Shown: one piece after another, positions 14,576 through 23,847 of the stretch | Layout: each line of letters starts with the position of its first letter | Numbering within the stretch: position 1 is the first letter of the stretch | DNA from: Rhodospirillaceae bacterium | GTDB lineage: Bacteria > Pseudomonadota > Alphaproteobacteria > Rhodospirillales > Rhodospirillaceae | Direction of reading: 5' to 3' | DNA length: 43,486 bases | NCBI GenBank assembly: GCA_040219235.1 | Contig: JAVJSV010000007.1 | Coordinates: 166,841-210,326, forward strand | The notes under the pieces: model-generated | What the model was told of the DNA's origin: nothing | Databases searched by the model: none | Seen by the model: only the letters and a program-made list of their open reading frames with translations | Translations under genes and position numbers: made by a program

Positions 14576-17374
14576 TTAAGCGCCAGCTTCCCCTGAGTCG
14601 TCCCTGGAGTGTTCGGACGTTGCTTCTTTGACGGCTGTCTTGCGTTTGGGCGCTGCTTTCTTTTTGGCAGCTGTTTTTTTCTTCGCGGTCGTTTTTTTCT
14701 TGGCTGTGGTTTTTTTCTTAGCAGCGGTTTTCTTAGTTGCTGTTTTTTTAGTTGTTCCGACTTTTGCAGCTTTAGCGGCAATCAGGGCGATGGCTTCGTC
14801 AAACGTGACGGCGTCTTTCTCCATGTCTCTGGGGAGTGTCGCACGAATCGAGCCGTGCTGGACATAAGGACCAAAACGACCGTCCCGCACGGTAACAGCT
14901 TTTCCGTCATCGGGATGTTCACCCAAAGACTTGGCCGATCCGCCACCACGACGCCCTTTTTTCTCTTTACCTTCCGCAATAACAACAACGGCACGGTTGA
15001 GGCCGATCTCTAGGACGTCATCATCGACACCCAAGGACTGATACTTGTCGCCATACTTGAGGTAAGGGCCAAAGCGTCCGATGCCAGCCAGAATCATCTC
15101 GCCTGATTCTGGGTCGATGCCAACTTCACGAGGCAAAGAGAGCAGTTTAAGCGCTTTTTCCAAATCCACGTCGGCGGGGTCCATACCCTTTGGCAAAGAA
15201 GAGCGCTTGGGTTTTGGGACTTTTGGCTTCTTTGGTTTTTTGGCTTTCTTGCCTTTGACAGGCTCTTCTTCGGCCACAGGCGGGGCTTCTGCCGCGGCGA
15301 TGGCGGCCAGCGTTTCCGCATCGCTCAGTTGGACATAAACGCCGTATGGACCCGCCCGCAGCGTCACCATATGGCCTGTTTCAGGATCTTCGCCCAGCTC
15401 TTTCGGACCTTCTGCCATTGCGGCGTTAGGATCGTTACTGTTTGCGGACAATTGGCGTGTGTAGCGGCAATCGGGATATTTATTGCACCCGATGAAGCCA
15501 CCAAACTTTCCGAATTTAAGCGATAGGCGTCCATCGCTGCACGATGGGCATTGGCGCGTGTCTGTGCCGTCATTTGTTTTGGGAAACAGATGCGGTTCGA
15601 GCAGTTCATCCAGCGTATCGATAACTTCTGTGATTCTGAGTTCACTGGTGCCCTCAATCGCCACAATGAAATCTTTCCAGAACTCAGCTAGAACTTCTTT
15701 CCAACTCAGCCGGCCGCCGGAAATTTCATCCAGCTTATTCTCTAGGTCTGCGGTGAAAGAGTATTCGACGTACTTGGAGAAAAAGCTCTCAAGGAAGGCC
15801 GTCACAACCCGCCCACGATCTTCAGGGATGAAGCGCCGGTTATCCATACGCACATAGTTACGATCTTGCAGAACCTGAATAATCGAGGCGTATGTCGAGG
15901 GGCGACCAATGCCTAACTCTTCCATCGTCTTCACGAGACTGGCTTCTGAAAACCGCGGTGGCGGCTGGGTAAAGTGTTGATCGGGCGAGACGTTGCTGTG
16001 AGTCAGGCCATCGCCTTCGTCCAGTGGCGGTAGAATCCGGTCTGCGTCTTCATTGCCGGTATCAGCTTCTTTTGAGGCTTGCGGCTTGTCCTCATAGACT
16101 TTGAGAAAGCCGGGAAAGCGAATGACTGAGCCGTTTGATCTCAGCTTTGTTTTTTTGTCTGCCGAGGCCGTGACTACGGCAACCTGATCCATGATGGCCG
16201 ATTCCATTTGGCTCGCGATGGTGCGTTTCCAAATCAGTTCATAGAGGCGCAATTGATCTTTTGAGAGGTAAGGGGCGACGTCTTGCGGGCGGCGCAAGGG
16301 ATCCGTTGGGCGGATTGCCTCATGGGCTTCTTGTGCATTCTTGGCCTTGGTTGCGTAATGCCGTGGCTTTTCAGGCACGTACTTATCACCGAAGTCTTTT
16401 CCGATTACATTGCGCACGGTATTGATTGCGGCGCTATCAATCTGGACGCCATCCGTTCTCATATAGGTAATCAGACCAACCGTTTCTCCGCCAATTTCAG
16501 CGCCTTCATATAAACGTTGCGCTGTGTCCATGGTCTGACGCGCACTAAAGTAGAGGCGTCTTGAAGCCTCTTGCTGAAGAGTGGACGTCGTAAACGGGGC
16601 GTAGGGCCGGCGTTGCTTTTGTTTCTTCTCGACGGATTCGACCGCAAAAGAGGCTGTTTCAATGGCTGTTTTTGCCGCCATCGCGCTCGCTTCATCTGGT
16701 AAACCAAACTTGTCGAGTTTTTCCCCATTTAAATGTGTCAGTCGTGATGCAAACGTCTGTTCACCGTTTTTCGCGAGATCGACATCTACGGTCCAATACT
16801 CTTGAGCCTGGAATTTCTCGATTTCCAGTTCTCGCGTGCAGATGATGCGGAGAGCGACAGATTGCACACGACCTGCGGAGCGGCTGCCTGGGAGTTTGCG
16901 CCATAAGACGGGAGAGAGGTTAAATCCAACCAGATAGTCTAAGGCCCGTCTAGCAAGGTAGGCATTCACCAATTCTGTATCGAGTTCGCGCGGCTTGCTC
17001 ATTGCTTCAAGCACGGCACTTTTTGTGATCGCGTTAAATGTGACCCGCTTGACCTGGCTCTCATTGATCGCTTTGCGATTGCGCAGTTCTTCGAGCACAT
17101 GCCAAGAAATGGCTTCGCCTTCACGATCCGGATCCGTTGCGAGGTATATGATATCGGCATCTTTGGCCGCACTTATGATAGCGGATAGATTCTTTTTCGA
17201 TTGCGCTGCGACTTCCCAATCCATCGCAAAGTCTTCCTCTGGTCGCACAGACCCATTTTTCGGCGGTAGATCACGGACGTGACCATAGGATGCCATCACT
17301 GTGTACTCGCTGCCGAGATACTTATTAATGGTTTTGGCCTTTGCCGGGGATTCGACGATGACAATGTTATTCAT
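14576..17374 (-). CDS. topA: DNA topoisomerase I (type IA)
   Basis: Relaxes negative supercoils, 932 residues. The Toprim domain begins IVESPAKAKTINKYLG and has DPDREG (81-86); the catalytic Tyr304 lies in GLITYMRTDG. After the core comes one C4 zinc ribbon (CPSC...GCNKYPDC), then several Topo_C_Rpt-type repeats ending in FGPYVQ or FGPYLK, separated by an Ala/Pro/Lys linker. The last 70 or so residues are a low-complexity KKTAAKKKT-type tail, likely a DNA-binding arm. Start ATG at 17374; an AGGA lies rather far upstream. It follows dprA by about 66 bp. Confidence 0.97.
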   Translation of the reverse strand: MNNIVIVESPAKAKTINKYLGSEYTVMASYGHVRDLPPKNGSVRPEEDFAMDWEVAAQSKKNLSAIISAAKDADIIYLATDPDREGEAISWHVLEELRNRKAINESQVKRVTFNAITKSAVLEAMSKPRELDTELVNAYLARRALDYLVGFNLSPVLWRKLPGSRSAGRVQSVALRIICTRELEIEKFQAQEYWTVDVDLAKNGEQTFASRLTHLNGEKLDKFGLPDEASAMAAKTAIETASFAVESVEKKQKQRRPYAPFTTSTLQQEASRRLYFSARQTMDTAQRLYEGAEIGGETVGLITYMRTDGVQIDSAAINTVRNVIGKDFGDKYVPEKPRHYATKAKNAQEAHEAIRPTDPLRRPQDVAPYLSKDQLRLYELIWKRTIASQMESAIMDQVAVVTASADKKTKLRSNGSVIRFPGFLKVYEDKPQASKEADTGNEDADRILPPLDEGDGLTHSNVSPDQHFTQPPPRFSEASLVKTMEELGIGRPSTYASIIQVLQDRNYVRMDNRRFIPEDRGRVVTAFLESFFSKYVEYSFTADLENKLDEISGGRLSWKEVLAEFWKDFIVAIEGTSELRITEVIDTLDELLEPHLFPKTNDGTDTRQCPSCSDGRLSLKFGKFGGFIGCNKYPDCRYTRQLSANSNDPNAAMAEGPKELGEDPETGHMVTLRAGPYGVYVQLSDAETLAAIAAAEAPPVAEEEPVKGKKAKKPKKPKVPKPKRSSLPKGMDPADVDLEKALKLLSLPREVGIDPESGEMILAGIGRFGPYLKYGDKYQSLGVDDDVLEIGLNRAVVVIAEGKEKKGRRGGGSAKSLGEHPDDGKAVTVRDGRFGPYVQHGSIRATLPRDMEKDAVTFDEAIALIAAKAAKVGTTKKTATKKTAAKKKTTAKKKTTAKKKTAAKKKAAPKRKTAVKEATSEHSRDDSGEAGA
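14640..14745 (-). repeat. Lys/Ala/Thr low-complexity repeat in the topA tail
   Basis: The 3' part of topA encodes short tandem units of the KKTAAKKKT / TTAKKK kind, about five to six residues each, from near-identical DNA blocks (CTTGGCTGTGGTTTTTTTC-like on the plus strand). This resembles histone-H1-like tails. Unit number may vary between strains by slippage. Confidence 0.75.
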
Positions 17375-17440
17375 CGATCTGTTTTCGCGTCCTAAATTCT
17401 AGCGGGAAGAGGCATGGTTCGCCATCCTACCCGTCGTTGA

Positions 17441-18565
17441 TTATGTGTTCCGGACAGCAGTAACTCTGTTGCCCGGAAGCCGTTCAATAAGCCCCGCTAG
17501 CTCGAGATCAAGCAGCGTGGCGGCGATCATGGGGGCAGACACTTGGCACTGTCGTCGCAGTTCGTCAACTGTCACTGGCGTTGTGCTGATCTCGCTTAAG
17601 ATTTCAGAGCGTAACGTTTCATCATCTTTTTCATCAATCTTTTCAATGTGTTGGGTGTCATCTGATACCGAGTCTTTTGTGCTAAACAGATTTTCACTGC
17701 CGCGCTCGAGTTCCTCCAAAACATCATTGGCAGATCGCACGAGGACTGCGCCATCCCGAATCAAACCGTTCGGACCTTGGGCACGCGGATCAAGAGGCGA
17801 GCCGGGAACGGCAAAAACCTCACGGCCTTGGTCTAAGGCAAACCGCGCCGTTATAAGCGACCCTGACTTTGGGGTTCCCTCGACAATAATGACGCCAGCA
17901 CTGGCGCCAGAGATAATCCGATTCCGTCTTGGGAAGTAGGCCGCTTGTGGTTCAGTGCCTGGCGGCATCTCGGAAACAACAGCGCCATTGGCTTTGATAC
18001 GTTCATAGAGGTCGGCGTTTTCTCTGGGATAAAGCACGTCCGCACCACCGGCCAGAACGGCCACCGTCGATCGTGCAACCGCACCGCTGTGGGCTGCTGT
18101 ATCAATACCTCGTGCGAGCCCAGACCAAACCGTGTAACCAGCAGCCGTCAAATCTTGCGCTAGTTGGTGGGCTATTTTCTTGCCATTCAGAGAGGCGTTG
18201 CGCGCGCCAACGATTGCAACAGCCGGACGGGACAAATGACCCACGTTTCCCAACACGGTTAGAAACGGCGGTGCATCTGAGGTCTCCGCTAAGTTTTTTG
18301 GATAATGTGCCTCGTTCATGCCGACAAGGGTTCCACCAACCTTCTCTAACTGGTGCAGTTCCTGTTCGATTTGCTCTTGCGAAATGGCATGAAACGGCTT
18401 CTTACGCTTGGACTGTTTTGAAAGATCGGGGAGGGCGGCCAGTGCTTTGCTGGCCGAGCCGAATCGTGCCACCAATCCGTGATAGGTCACCGGACCAATG
18501 CCTTCTGACCGGATTAGCCGAAGGCTGGCGAGTGTCTCCGGGTCAGTTGAACGACTGGACGCCAT
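17441..18565 (-). CDS. dprA: DNA-processing protein DprA
   Basis: Loads RecA on incoming single-stranded DNA during transformation, cytosolic, 374 residues. After a helical N-terminal SAM-like region the Rossmann fold shows VAIVGARNAS (116-125), YTVWSGLARGIDTAAH, TVAVLAGGADVLYP, FPRRNRIISG, SGSLITARFALDQGREVFAVPG. The end (VDELRRQCQVSAPMIAATLLDLELAGLIERLPG) is the winged-helix DML1-like domain. It follows plsY by 6 nt. Presence does not by itself show natural competence; dprA is kept in many bacteria not known to transform. Confidence 0.95.
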   Translation of the reverse strand: MASSRSTDPETLASLRLIRSEGIGPVTYHGLVARFGSASKALAALPDLSKQSKRKKPFHAISQEQIEQELHQLEKVGGTLVGMNEAHYPKNLAETSDAPPFLTVLGNVGHLSRPAVAIVGARNASLNGKKIAHQLAQDLTAAGYTVWSGLARGIDTAAHSGAVARSTVAVLAGGADVLYPRENADLYERIKANGAVVSEMPPGTEPQAAYFPRRNRIISGASAGVIIVEGTPKSGSLITARFALDQGREVFAVPGSPLDPRAQGPNGLIRDGAVLVRSANDVLEELERGSENLFSTKDSVSDDTQHIEKIDEKDDETLRSEILSEISTTPVTVDELRRQCQVSAPMIAATLLDLELAGLIERLPGNRVTAVRNT

Positions 18566-18571
18566 CGGCGT

Positions 18572-19192
18572 CTATGATCCACCGATCTGAGGTTCGTCGC
18601 CTTTCAGCAGTCGTCCGATGTTAGACCAATGCCGCACCCAGCCGAGAATGGCGAGTGCGAGAAACATCAGCGCAGCATTTTCCATGCCAAGGAGCATGGC
18701 AAACACGGGCGCGAGGGCCAGCGCAATCAAAGCCGCCAGAGAGGAGTAGCGAAAGATAATCAGCATCGCGATCCATGTGACGCAGGACATCGCCCCAATA
18801 ATAGGGACGGACCCGAGCATCATGCCGAGTGTTGTCGCAACCCCTTTGCCGCCTTTAAACTTGAGCCAGATGGGAAAGTTGTGTCCCAACACAGCACCTG
18901 CGCCAGCGATTAATCCACCAATCTCTGCGGCTTGAGGAATAGCAACCATGGCACCGAGCCATACGGCAAGTGCCCCTTTACCACCATCGAGAAAAAGTGT
19001 CGCTGCGGCGATGCCTTTACGCCCGGTCCGTAGCACATTGGTCGCGCCGATGTTGCCGGATCCGATATTCCGAATGTCGCCACCACCTGTGGCTTTCGTG
19101 AGCAATAAGCCAAAAGGTATAGAGCCAACAAGGTAGCCGCCCAGAACGATCAGGGCGAAGGTCCAAGACGAAGGCGCAAGCTGAAGCAGCAT
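18572..19192 (-). CDS. plsY: Acyl-phosphate glycerol-3-phosphate acyltransferase
   Basis: Inner-membrane enzyme that acylates glycerol-3-phosphate from acyl-phosphate, the first step of phospholipid synthesis in the PlsX/PlsY route. 206 residues with about five membrane helices. The three conserved loops are visible: GSIPFG near residue 24, GSGNIGATNVLR near 42-53, and KFKGGKGVATTLG near 113-125. Its ATG overlaps the stop of the dihydroorotase-like gene (TGATG), so it is coupled to the pyr genes, an order common in alphaproteobacteria. Confidence 0.96.
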   Translation of the reverse strand: MLLQLAPSSWTFALIVLGGYLVGSIPFGLLLTKATGGGDIRNIGSGNIGATNVLRTGRKGIAAATLFLDGGKGALAVWLGAMVAIPQAAEIGGLIAGAGAVLGHNFPIWLKFKGGKGVATTLGMMLGSVPIIGAMSCVTWIAMLIIFRYSSLAALIALALAPVFAMLLGMENAALMFLALAILGWVRHWSNIGRLLKGDEPQIGGS

Positions 19193-20499
19193 CAGGATGC
19201 GGCCTCGAATACGGTGCGGCCATCGATGATGGTCCGGAAGACTTTCCCCTGTACCGGGCGACCGTCGAACGGTGTGTTTTTGGACTTGGATTTAAAGTTG
19301 TCGCCAACCACTTTCCACCCTTCGTTGGGGGCAAATAACACGAGGTCTGCGGGCGATCCCTTGCGTAAATGACCCGCGTCTAATCCGAGCAGTTGAGCCG
19401 GGCTGCAAGTGACCCGCTTTAACGTTTCAATCAGGCTGAGGTCTTCATTATGCACGAGGTCAAGCGAGACGGCCAAAAGCGTTTCCAGCCCCGAACCGCC
19501 AAAAGCAGCCTGCGCAAAGGGCAGGCGTTTACTGTCTTGGTCCTGTGGTGAATGGTCGCTGGCGATGACGTCAATGATGCCTGATTTTAAGCCTTCAACA
19601 ATAGCTTGCCGGTCTTCATCACTGCGTAGAGGTGGAGACAGTTTTGCGAACGTGCGATACTCGCCGACGGTTAATTCATTTAAGGCAAAGTAGAAGGGGG
19701 CCGTGTCACAGGTGACGCGCAGGCCTTTATCTTTGGCCCGGGCAATGATCTCAACGCTTTCGGATGTGGAAACGTGAGCGGCATGATATCGTGCGCCCGT
19801 CATCTCAACCAGACGCATATCGCGTTCAAGCATAATAATTTCGGCTTCGCGTGGAATTGAAGAAAGTCCCAATCGCGTTGCCATCTCGCCGGAGGTCACC
19901 ACACCGTTTCCAGCGAGCGCAGCATCCTCCGGGTGCTGAACAATCATCAGGTCAAAGGTTGCAGCGTAGGACAGAACCCGCCGCATCACCTGGGTATCTG
20001 CGATGGCGACCGTGCCATCGGTGAATGCCACTGCGCCGGCCTCGGCCAGTAATCCAAGTTCCGCGAGTTCTTTGCCTTTAAGTCCCTTGGTCGCTGCGCC
20101 ATATGCGTAGACTTTTGTGAGGGCCAGCAGGCGGGCACGACGGGCGACGAACTCCAGGGTGGCTTGATCATCAAGCACCGGTTGGGTGTTCGGCAAGCAG
20201 ACCATGGTTGTGACGCCACCGGCAACGGCCGCTTCAGCGGCGCTTCTCAGCGACTCTTTATGTTCTTCGCCTGGTTCTCTTACTTGCACTCGCATATCGA
20301 CTAAACCAGGTGCGAGGCAAAGACCTTTGGCATTGATGATGGTCGCGTCGGAGGGGGGCGCGCTTCCAAAAAGATTCTCGCCGAAGTCAGCAATATCCTC
20401 GCCGATGGTCAAAAGATCCCCGACGATATCCAAACCCGTCGCCGGGTCGAGAATGCGCGCGTCTATGTAAGCAATCTTCATCGTATTTGGAGTGCTCAT
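19192..20499 (-). CDS. Dihydroorotase-like protein, probably non-catalytic (PyrX/PyrC' type)
   Basis: Amidohydrolase-fold protein, 435 residues, of the type I dihydroorotase group. The zinc motif that reads DMHVHLREPG in active enzymes is [10 protein letters not shown] here, so both His of HxH are replaced (Arg70, Gln72). The SDDG block is also altered (FTDG) and DHAPH is DHSPQ. Other positions (VQHPED, HAAHVST, Asp315) remain. In Pseudomonas a similar inactive homologue is a structural partner of PyrB; the 4-bp overlap with pyrB supports the same role. Automatic pipelines will call it PyrC. A second, active dihydroorotase should exist elsewhere in the genome. Confidence 0.88.
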   Translation of the reverse strand: MSTPNTMKIAYIDARILDPATGLDIVGDLLTIGEDIADFGENLFGSAPPSDATIINAKGLCLAPGLVDMRVQVREPGEEHKESLRSAAEAAVAGGVTTMVCLPNTQPVLDDQATLEFVARRARLLALTKVYAYGAATKGLKGKELAELGLLAEAGAVAFTDGTVAIADTQVMRRVLSYAATFDLMIVQHPEDAALAGNGVVTSGEMATRLGLSSIPREAEIIMLERDMRLVEMTGARYHAAHVSTSESVEIIARAKDKGLRVTCDTAPFYFALNELTVGEYRTFAKLSPPLRSDEDRQAIVEGLKSGIIDVIASDHSPQDQDSKRLPFAQAAFGGSGLETLLAVSLDLVHNEDLSLIETLKRVTCSPAQLLGLDAGHLRKGSPADLVLFAPNEGWKVVGDNFKSKSKNTPFDGRPVQGKVFRTIIDGRTVFEAAS

Positions 20500-21458
20500 G
20501 GTTTTGAACCCTTAGCCCGGTCAGCGCTCAAATTATTCGCCAACAGTTCTAGGACCGCCATTCTGACAGCAACACCAAGTTCGACCTGTTCGCGTATGAC
20601 ACTTCGTTCGAAATCGTCAGCCACATCAGAGTCGATCTCGACCCCGCGATTCATGGGACCAGGGTGCATAATCAAGGCGTCGGGTTTGGCGAGAGATAGT
20701 TTCTCGCGATCCAAACCAAAGAAGCGGAAGTATTCCCGAACGGACGGGATGAAACTGCCGCTCATGCGTTCGTTTTGGACCCGGAGCATCATCACGATGT
20801 CACAATCCTTAAGCCCTTCGCGCATGTCCGAGAAGGTTTGCACGCCCAAGCGGTCGAGATGACTGGGGATCAGAGTCCGTGGCGCGATCACGCGAACTTC
20901 AGCGCCAAGAGTGAGCAGCAGGTAAAAGTTTGAGCGTGCGACCCGGCTATGGGTGACGTCGCCACAGATGGCAACCTTTAAGCCTTCGATCTTATCCCGG
21001 CGGCGGCGGATGGTGAGCGCATCGAGTAAGGCTTGTGTCGGATGCTCGTGGCTGCCGTCCCCGCCGTTAACCACGGCACAGTTCACTTTATCAGCCAGGA
21101 GTTTCACCGCGCCCGATTGGGGGTGCCGTACCACTAAGACATCTGGGTGCATGGCATTCAGCGTCACCGCCGTATCAATAAGGGTTTCACCCTTGGAGAC
21201 GGAGCTGGCCTCAACCTGCATATTGATCACGTTCGCGCCTAGGCGCAGGGCGGCGAGTTCGAAGGAGGTGCGCGTACGGGTCGAGTTCTCGAAGAACAGG
21301 TTCACGATCGTCCGGCCCTTCAGACTTTCGGACACTTTATCCGGACCGCGATTGACCTCGACATAGGGGTCTGAGAGGTCCAATAGCCGATTGATTTCTA
21401 AGGGGGAAAGCCCTTCGATCCCGAGGAGATGATGGTGCGGGAAGATAGGGTCATGCAT
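20496..21458 (-). CDS. pyrB: Aspartate carbamoyltransferase, catalytic chain
   Basis: Catalyses carbamoyl phosphate plus aspartate to carbamoyl-aspartate, step two of pyrimidine synthesis. 320 residues. Carbamoyl-phosphate motif [13 protein letters not shown], then HPTQALLD, and the aspartate-domain [12 protein letters not shown] are all intact. The start ATG at 21458 fits the usual length. It is the first gene of the co-directional block, overlapping the next gene by ATGA, and probably forms a complex with that dihydroorotase-like product. No pyrI regulatory chain is present. Confidence 0.96.
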   Translation of the reverse strand: MHDPIFPHHHLLGIEGLSPLEINRLLDLSDPYVEVNRGPDKVSESLKGRTIVNLFFENSTRTRTSFELAALRLGANVINMQVEASSVSKGETLIDTAVTLNAMHPDVLVVRHPQSGAVKLLADKVNCAVVNGGDGSHEHPTQALLDALTIRRRRDKIEGLKVAICGDVTHSRVARSNFYLLLTLGAEVRVIAPRTLIPSHLDRLGVQTFSDMREGLKDCDIVMMLRVQNERMSGSFIPSVREYFRFFGLDREKLSLAKPDALIMHPGPMNRGVEIDSDVADDFERSVIREQVELGVAVRMAVLELLANNLSADRAKGSKP

Positions 21459-21520
21459 GAGCGCGGACTATATTGAAGGTCTTTCCGTTCGACAAGCTCA
21501 CAAATTTGGTCTCCATCCGG

Positions 21521-21988
21521 CTAATTTTGCGTCAAAAAGTTAAGCACGCCCTGCAAAATATAGGCGGCGGCAGCGCGATCCACTACTTTTCCACGTTTTT
21601 TGCGGCTTAAGTCAGCTTTTTCGACCATCATGCGTTCAACCGCGACCGTCGACAGCCGTTCATCCCAGAAAGCTGTGGGAATATCGCGAATGGCCAGAAA
21701 ATTTTCTATAAAAGTCCGTACAGACTGAGCCTGACGGCCTTCGTCACCGTCCATCTCAATGGGTAACCCCACGACCAGGGCTCCCACCGTGTTGTCCTCG
21801 ATTAACTTAACCAACTGCTCAGCATCTTTAGTGAATTTCACGCGCTGAATCACGGTGAGCGGTGAGGCGATAATCAGCGCCGTATCTGATATGGCGACAC
21901 CAACTGTTTTGGTCCCTACGTCCAGGCCCAGTATGCATTGGCCCTTTATCAGAACCTCTTTCAATGCGGCGGGCTTGCAGATCGTCAT
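21521..21988 (-). CDS. ruvX: Putative pre-16S rRNA nuclease / Holliday junction resolvase YqgF
   Basis: 155-residue RNase H-fold nuclease implicated in 16S rRNA 5' maturation and earlier proposed as a resolvase. Visible are LGLDVGTKTVGVAISD with the first catalytic Asp, VGLPIEMDG, FWDERLSTVAVERMM with the Glu, and VDRAAAAYILQ with the last Asp. It has its own space of 62 bp before pyrB, so it may lead that transcript. It is divergent from gatC with 93 bp between starts. Confidence 0.93.
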   Translation of the reverse strand: MTICKPAALKEVLIKGQCILGLDVGTKTVGVAISDTALIIASPLTVIQRVKFTKDAEQLVKLIEDNTVGALVVGLPIEMDGDEGRQAQSVRTFIENFLAIRDIPTAFWDERLSTVAVERMMVEKADLSRKKRGKVVDRAAAAYILQGVLNFLTQN

Positions 21989-22081
21989 ACCCAGTGATAC
22001 ATCATCGCAGCCCTTACTTTCTGCCGTTTTTGCGCCATCGGCGCAGGGCGGTCACTACCTCTATAGGGAGACCCATAGCCC

Positions 22082-22369
22082 ATGTCGCTCGACGACGCCA
22101 CTGTCCGAAAAATAGCTGTTCTCGCGCGGATCGACGTGCCGGAGCAAGATCTTAACCCACTGGCCCAAGAACTTAGCGGAATATTGGACTGGATAGAGCA
22201 ACTCCAGGAAGTTGATACGGATGCGGTGGAGCCCATGACGGGCGGCACTGACCTCACTCTGAAATGGCGCAAAGACGCGATTTCTGATGGCGGTCATGCC
22301 GACAAAGTGCTGGCCAATGCGCCAGAGTCCCATGAAGGCTTTTTCGGCGTGCCAAAGGTTATTGAATAA
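22082..22369 (+). CDS. gatC: Glutamyl-/aspartyl-tRNA amidotransferase subunit C
   Basis: Small 95-residue subunit that wraps around GatA and GatB in the amidotransferase correcting Glu-tRNA(Gln) and Asp-tRNA(Asn). The N-terminal [16 protein letters not shown] and the [18 protein letters not shown] helix are typical. An AGGGAG lies 13 nt before the ATG. Its TAA overlaps the ATG of gatA (TAATG). Confidence 0.95.
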   Translation: MSLDDATVRKIAVLARIDVPEQDLNPLAQELSGILDWIEQLQEVDTDAVEPMTGGTDLTLKWRKDAISDGGHADKVLANAPESHEGFFGVPKVIE

Positions 22370-23844
22370 TGAGCGATTTGACCAAACTCGACTTGGCGAC
22401 AGCCCGCGATGGTCTGGCAAAAGGTGATTTCAGCGCCGTCGAACTGACACAGGCTTATCTGAAGTCTATGGAGGTTCATCGCGACCTGAACGCGTTTATC
22501 ACGGAAGTTCCCGAGCTTGCGATCGAACGGGCGAAAGAAGCCGATCACAATCGCACACATAAACAAGCAGGCGTGCTTGAGGGGATTCCTCTCGGTATCA
22601 AAGATTTATTCTGTACCGAAGGTATTCTAACGACCGCTGCGTCACATATTCTGGATGGCTTCACACCCCCCTATGAGAGCACCGTAACGGCCAATCTCAA
22701 GGCGGCTGGCGCGATTACGATTGGCAAAACCAATCTGGATGAGTTCGCCATGGGCTCCTCCAATGAGACCAGCTATTACGGCGGTGTTCACAATCCCTGG
22801 AAAAAGCACGGCGACCCTCGGCCATTGGTGCCTGGCGGGTCTTCAGGCGGTTCTGCAGCGGCGGTTGCCGCGCATATGTGTGCTGGGGCGACTGGCACTG
22901 ACACGGGTGGTTCTATCCGCCAGCCTGCGGCCTTCTGCGGCATTGTGGGCATGAAACCGACTTACGGTCGTTGCTCGCGCTGGGGCACCATTGCCTTTGC
23001 GAGCTCTTTAGATCAGGCCGGGCCGATGACGCGGACCGTGCGCGATTCTGCCATTCTGCTGTCGGTGATGGCCGGGCACGACCCGAAAGACTCAACATCG
23101 GCGGACATGCCGGTTCCTGATTTTGAAGCTGCGTTGTCTGGCGACATTAAAGGCTTGCGCATTGGTATTCCTGCCGAGTACCGGATCGACGGCTTAAATG
23201 CCGAGATCGCGGCGCTGTGGGATCAAGGTATTGCGTGGCTCAAGGCGGCCGGGGCGGAGGTTATCGATATCGCTTTGCCGCACACCAAATATGCCCTGCC
23301 GACGTATTACATTGTGGCTCCCGCTGAAGCCTCATCGAACCTTGCCCGTTATGACGGCGTCCGGTTTGGGCTCAGGGTTGAAGGCGAAACGCTAGATGAT
23401 ATGTATTCCAAGACCCGCGCAGCTGGCTTTGGCGATGAAGTAAAGCGCCGCATCATGATTGGCACTTACGCACTCTCTGCGGGGTATTACGATGCTTACT
23501 ACCTCAAAGCTCAAAAAGTCAGACAGTTGATTGCGCAAGATTTTGTCGCTGCTTTTGACGGCGTTGATGCCATTTTGACTCCGACTGCGCCGACGTCCGC
23601 GTTTGCCCTGGGCGAGAAATCTGATGATCCAATTGCCATGTATCTCAATGATGTGTTCACAGTGCCTGCATCATTGGCTGGTTTGCCGGGGATTTCAGTG
23701 CCTGCGGGGCTGTCCTCTGAGGGCTTGCCTCTTGGCTTGCAACTCCTGACCAAACGATGGGACGAGGAGACCTTATTTCGTGTGGCCGGTGTGCTTGAGG
23801 ACGCGGCAGCGTTTCCGGGTTTAGCCGCCAACGGGGAGGGCTAA
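22369..23844 (+). CDS. gatA: Glutamyl-/aspartyl-tRNA amidotransferase subunit A
   Basis: Amidase-signature glutaminase that makes ammonia for tRNA transamidation; 491 residues. The Ser-cisSer-Lys triad is readable as Lys78 (LGIKDLF), Ser158 (GGSSGGS) and Ser182 (GTDTGGS). Further conserved blocks are [27 protein letters not shown] and the C-terminal PGISVPAG. Middle gene of an uninterrupted gatCAB operon, with start overlapping gatC and stop 3 nt before gatB. Its presence suggests the organism lacks at least one of GlnRS or AsnRS. Confidence 0.97.
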   Translation: MSDLTKLDLATARDGLAKGDFSAVELTQAYLKSMEVHRDLNAFITEVPELAIERAKEADHNRTHKQAGVLEGIPLGIKDLFCTEGILTTAASHILDGFTPPYESTVTANLKAAGAITIGKTNLDEFAMGSSNETSYYGGVHNPWKKHGDPRPLVPGGSSGGSAAAVAAHMCAGATGTDTGGSIRQPAAFCGIVGMKPTYGRCSRWGTIAFASSLDQAGPMTRTVRDSAILLSVMAGHDPKDSTSADMPVPDFEAALSGDIKGLRIGIPAEYRIDGLNAEIAALWDQGIAWLKAAGAEVIDIALPHTKYALPTYYIVAPAEASSNLARYDGVRFGLRVEGETLDDMYSKTRAAGFGDEVKRRIMIGTYALSAGYYDAYYLKAQKVRQLIAQDFVAAFDGVDAILTPTAPTSAFALGEKSDDPIAMYLNDVFTVPASLAGLPGISVPAGLSSEGLPLGLQLLTKRWDEETLFRVAGVLEDAAAFPGLAANGEG

Positions 23845-23847
23845 GTC

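Noticed and set aside
14640-14745. Possible CRISPR-like or minisatellite array
   Set aside because: The repeats are short, imperfect, have no unique spacers and are in frame within topA, coding for the KKTAAKKK tail.
14609-15013. Plus-strand frame rich in Phe, Cys and Gly opposite the topA tail
   Set aside because: It is the reverse image of the Lys-rich repeat codons in topA, not a membrane protein.
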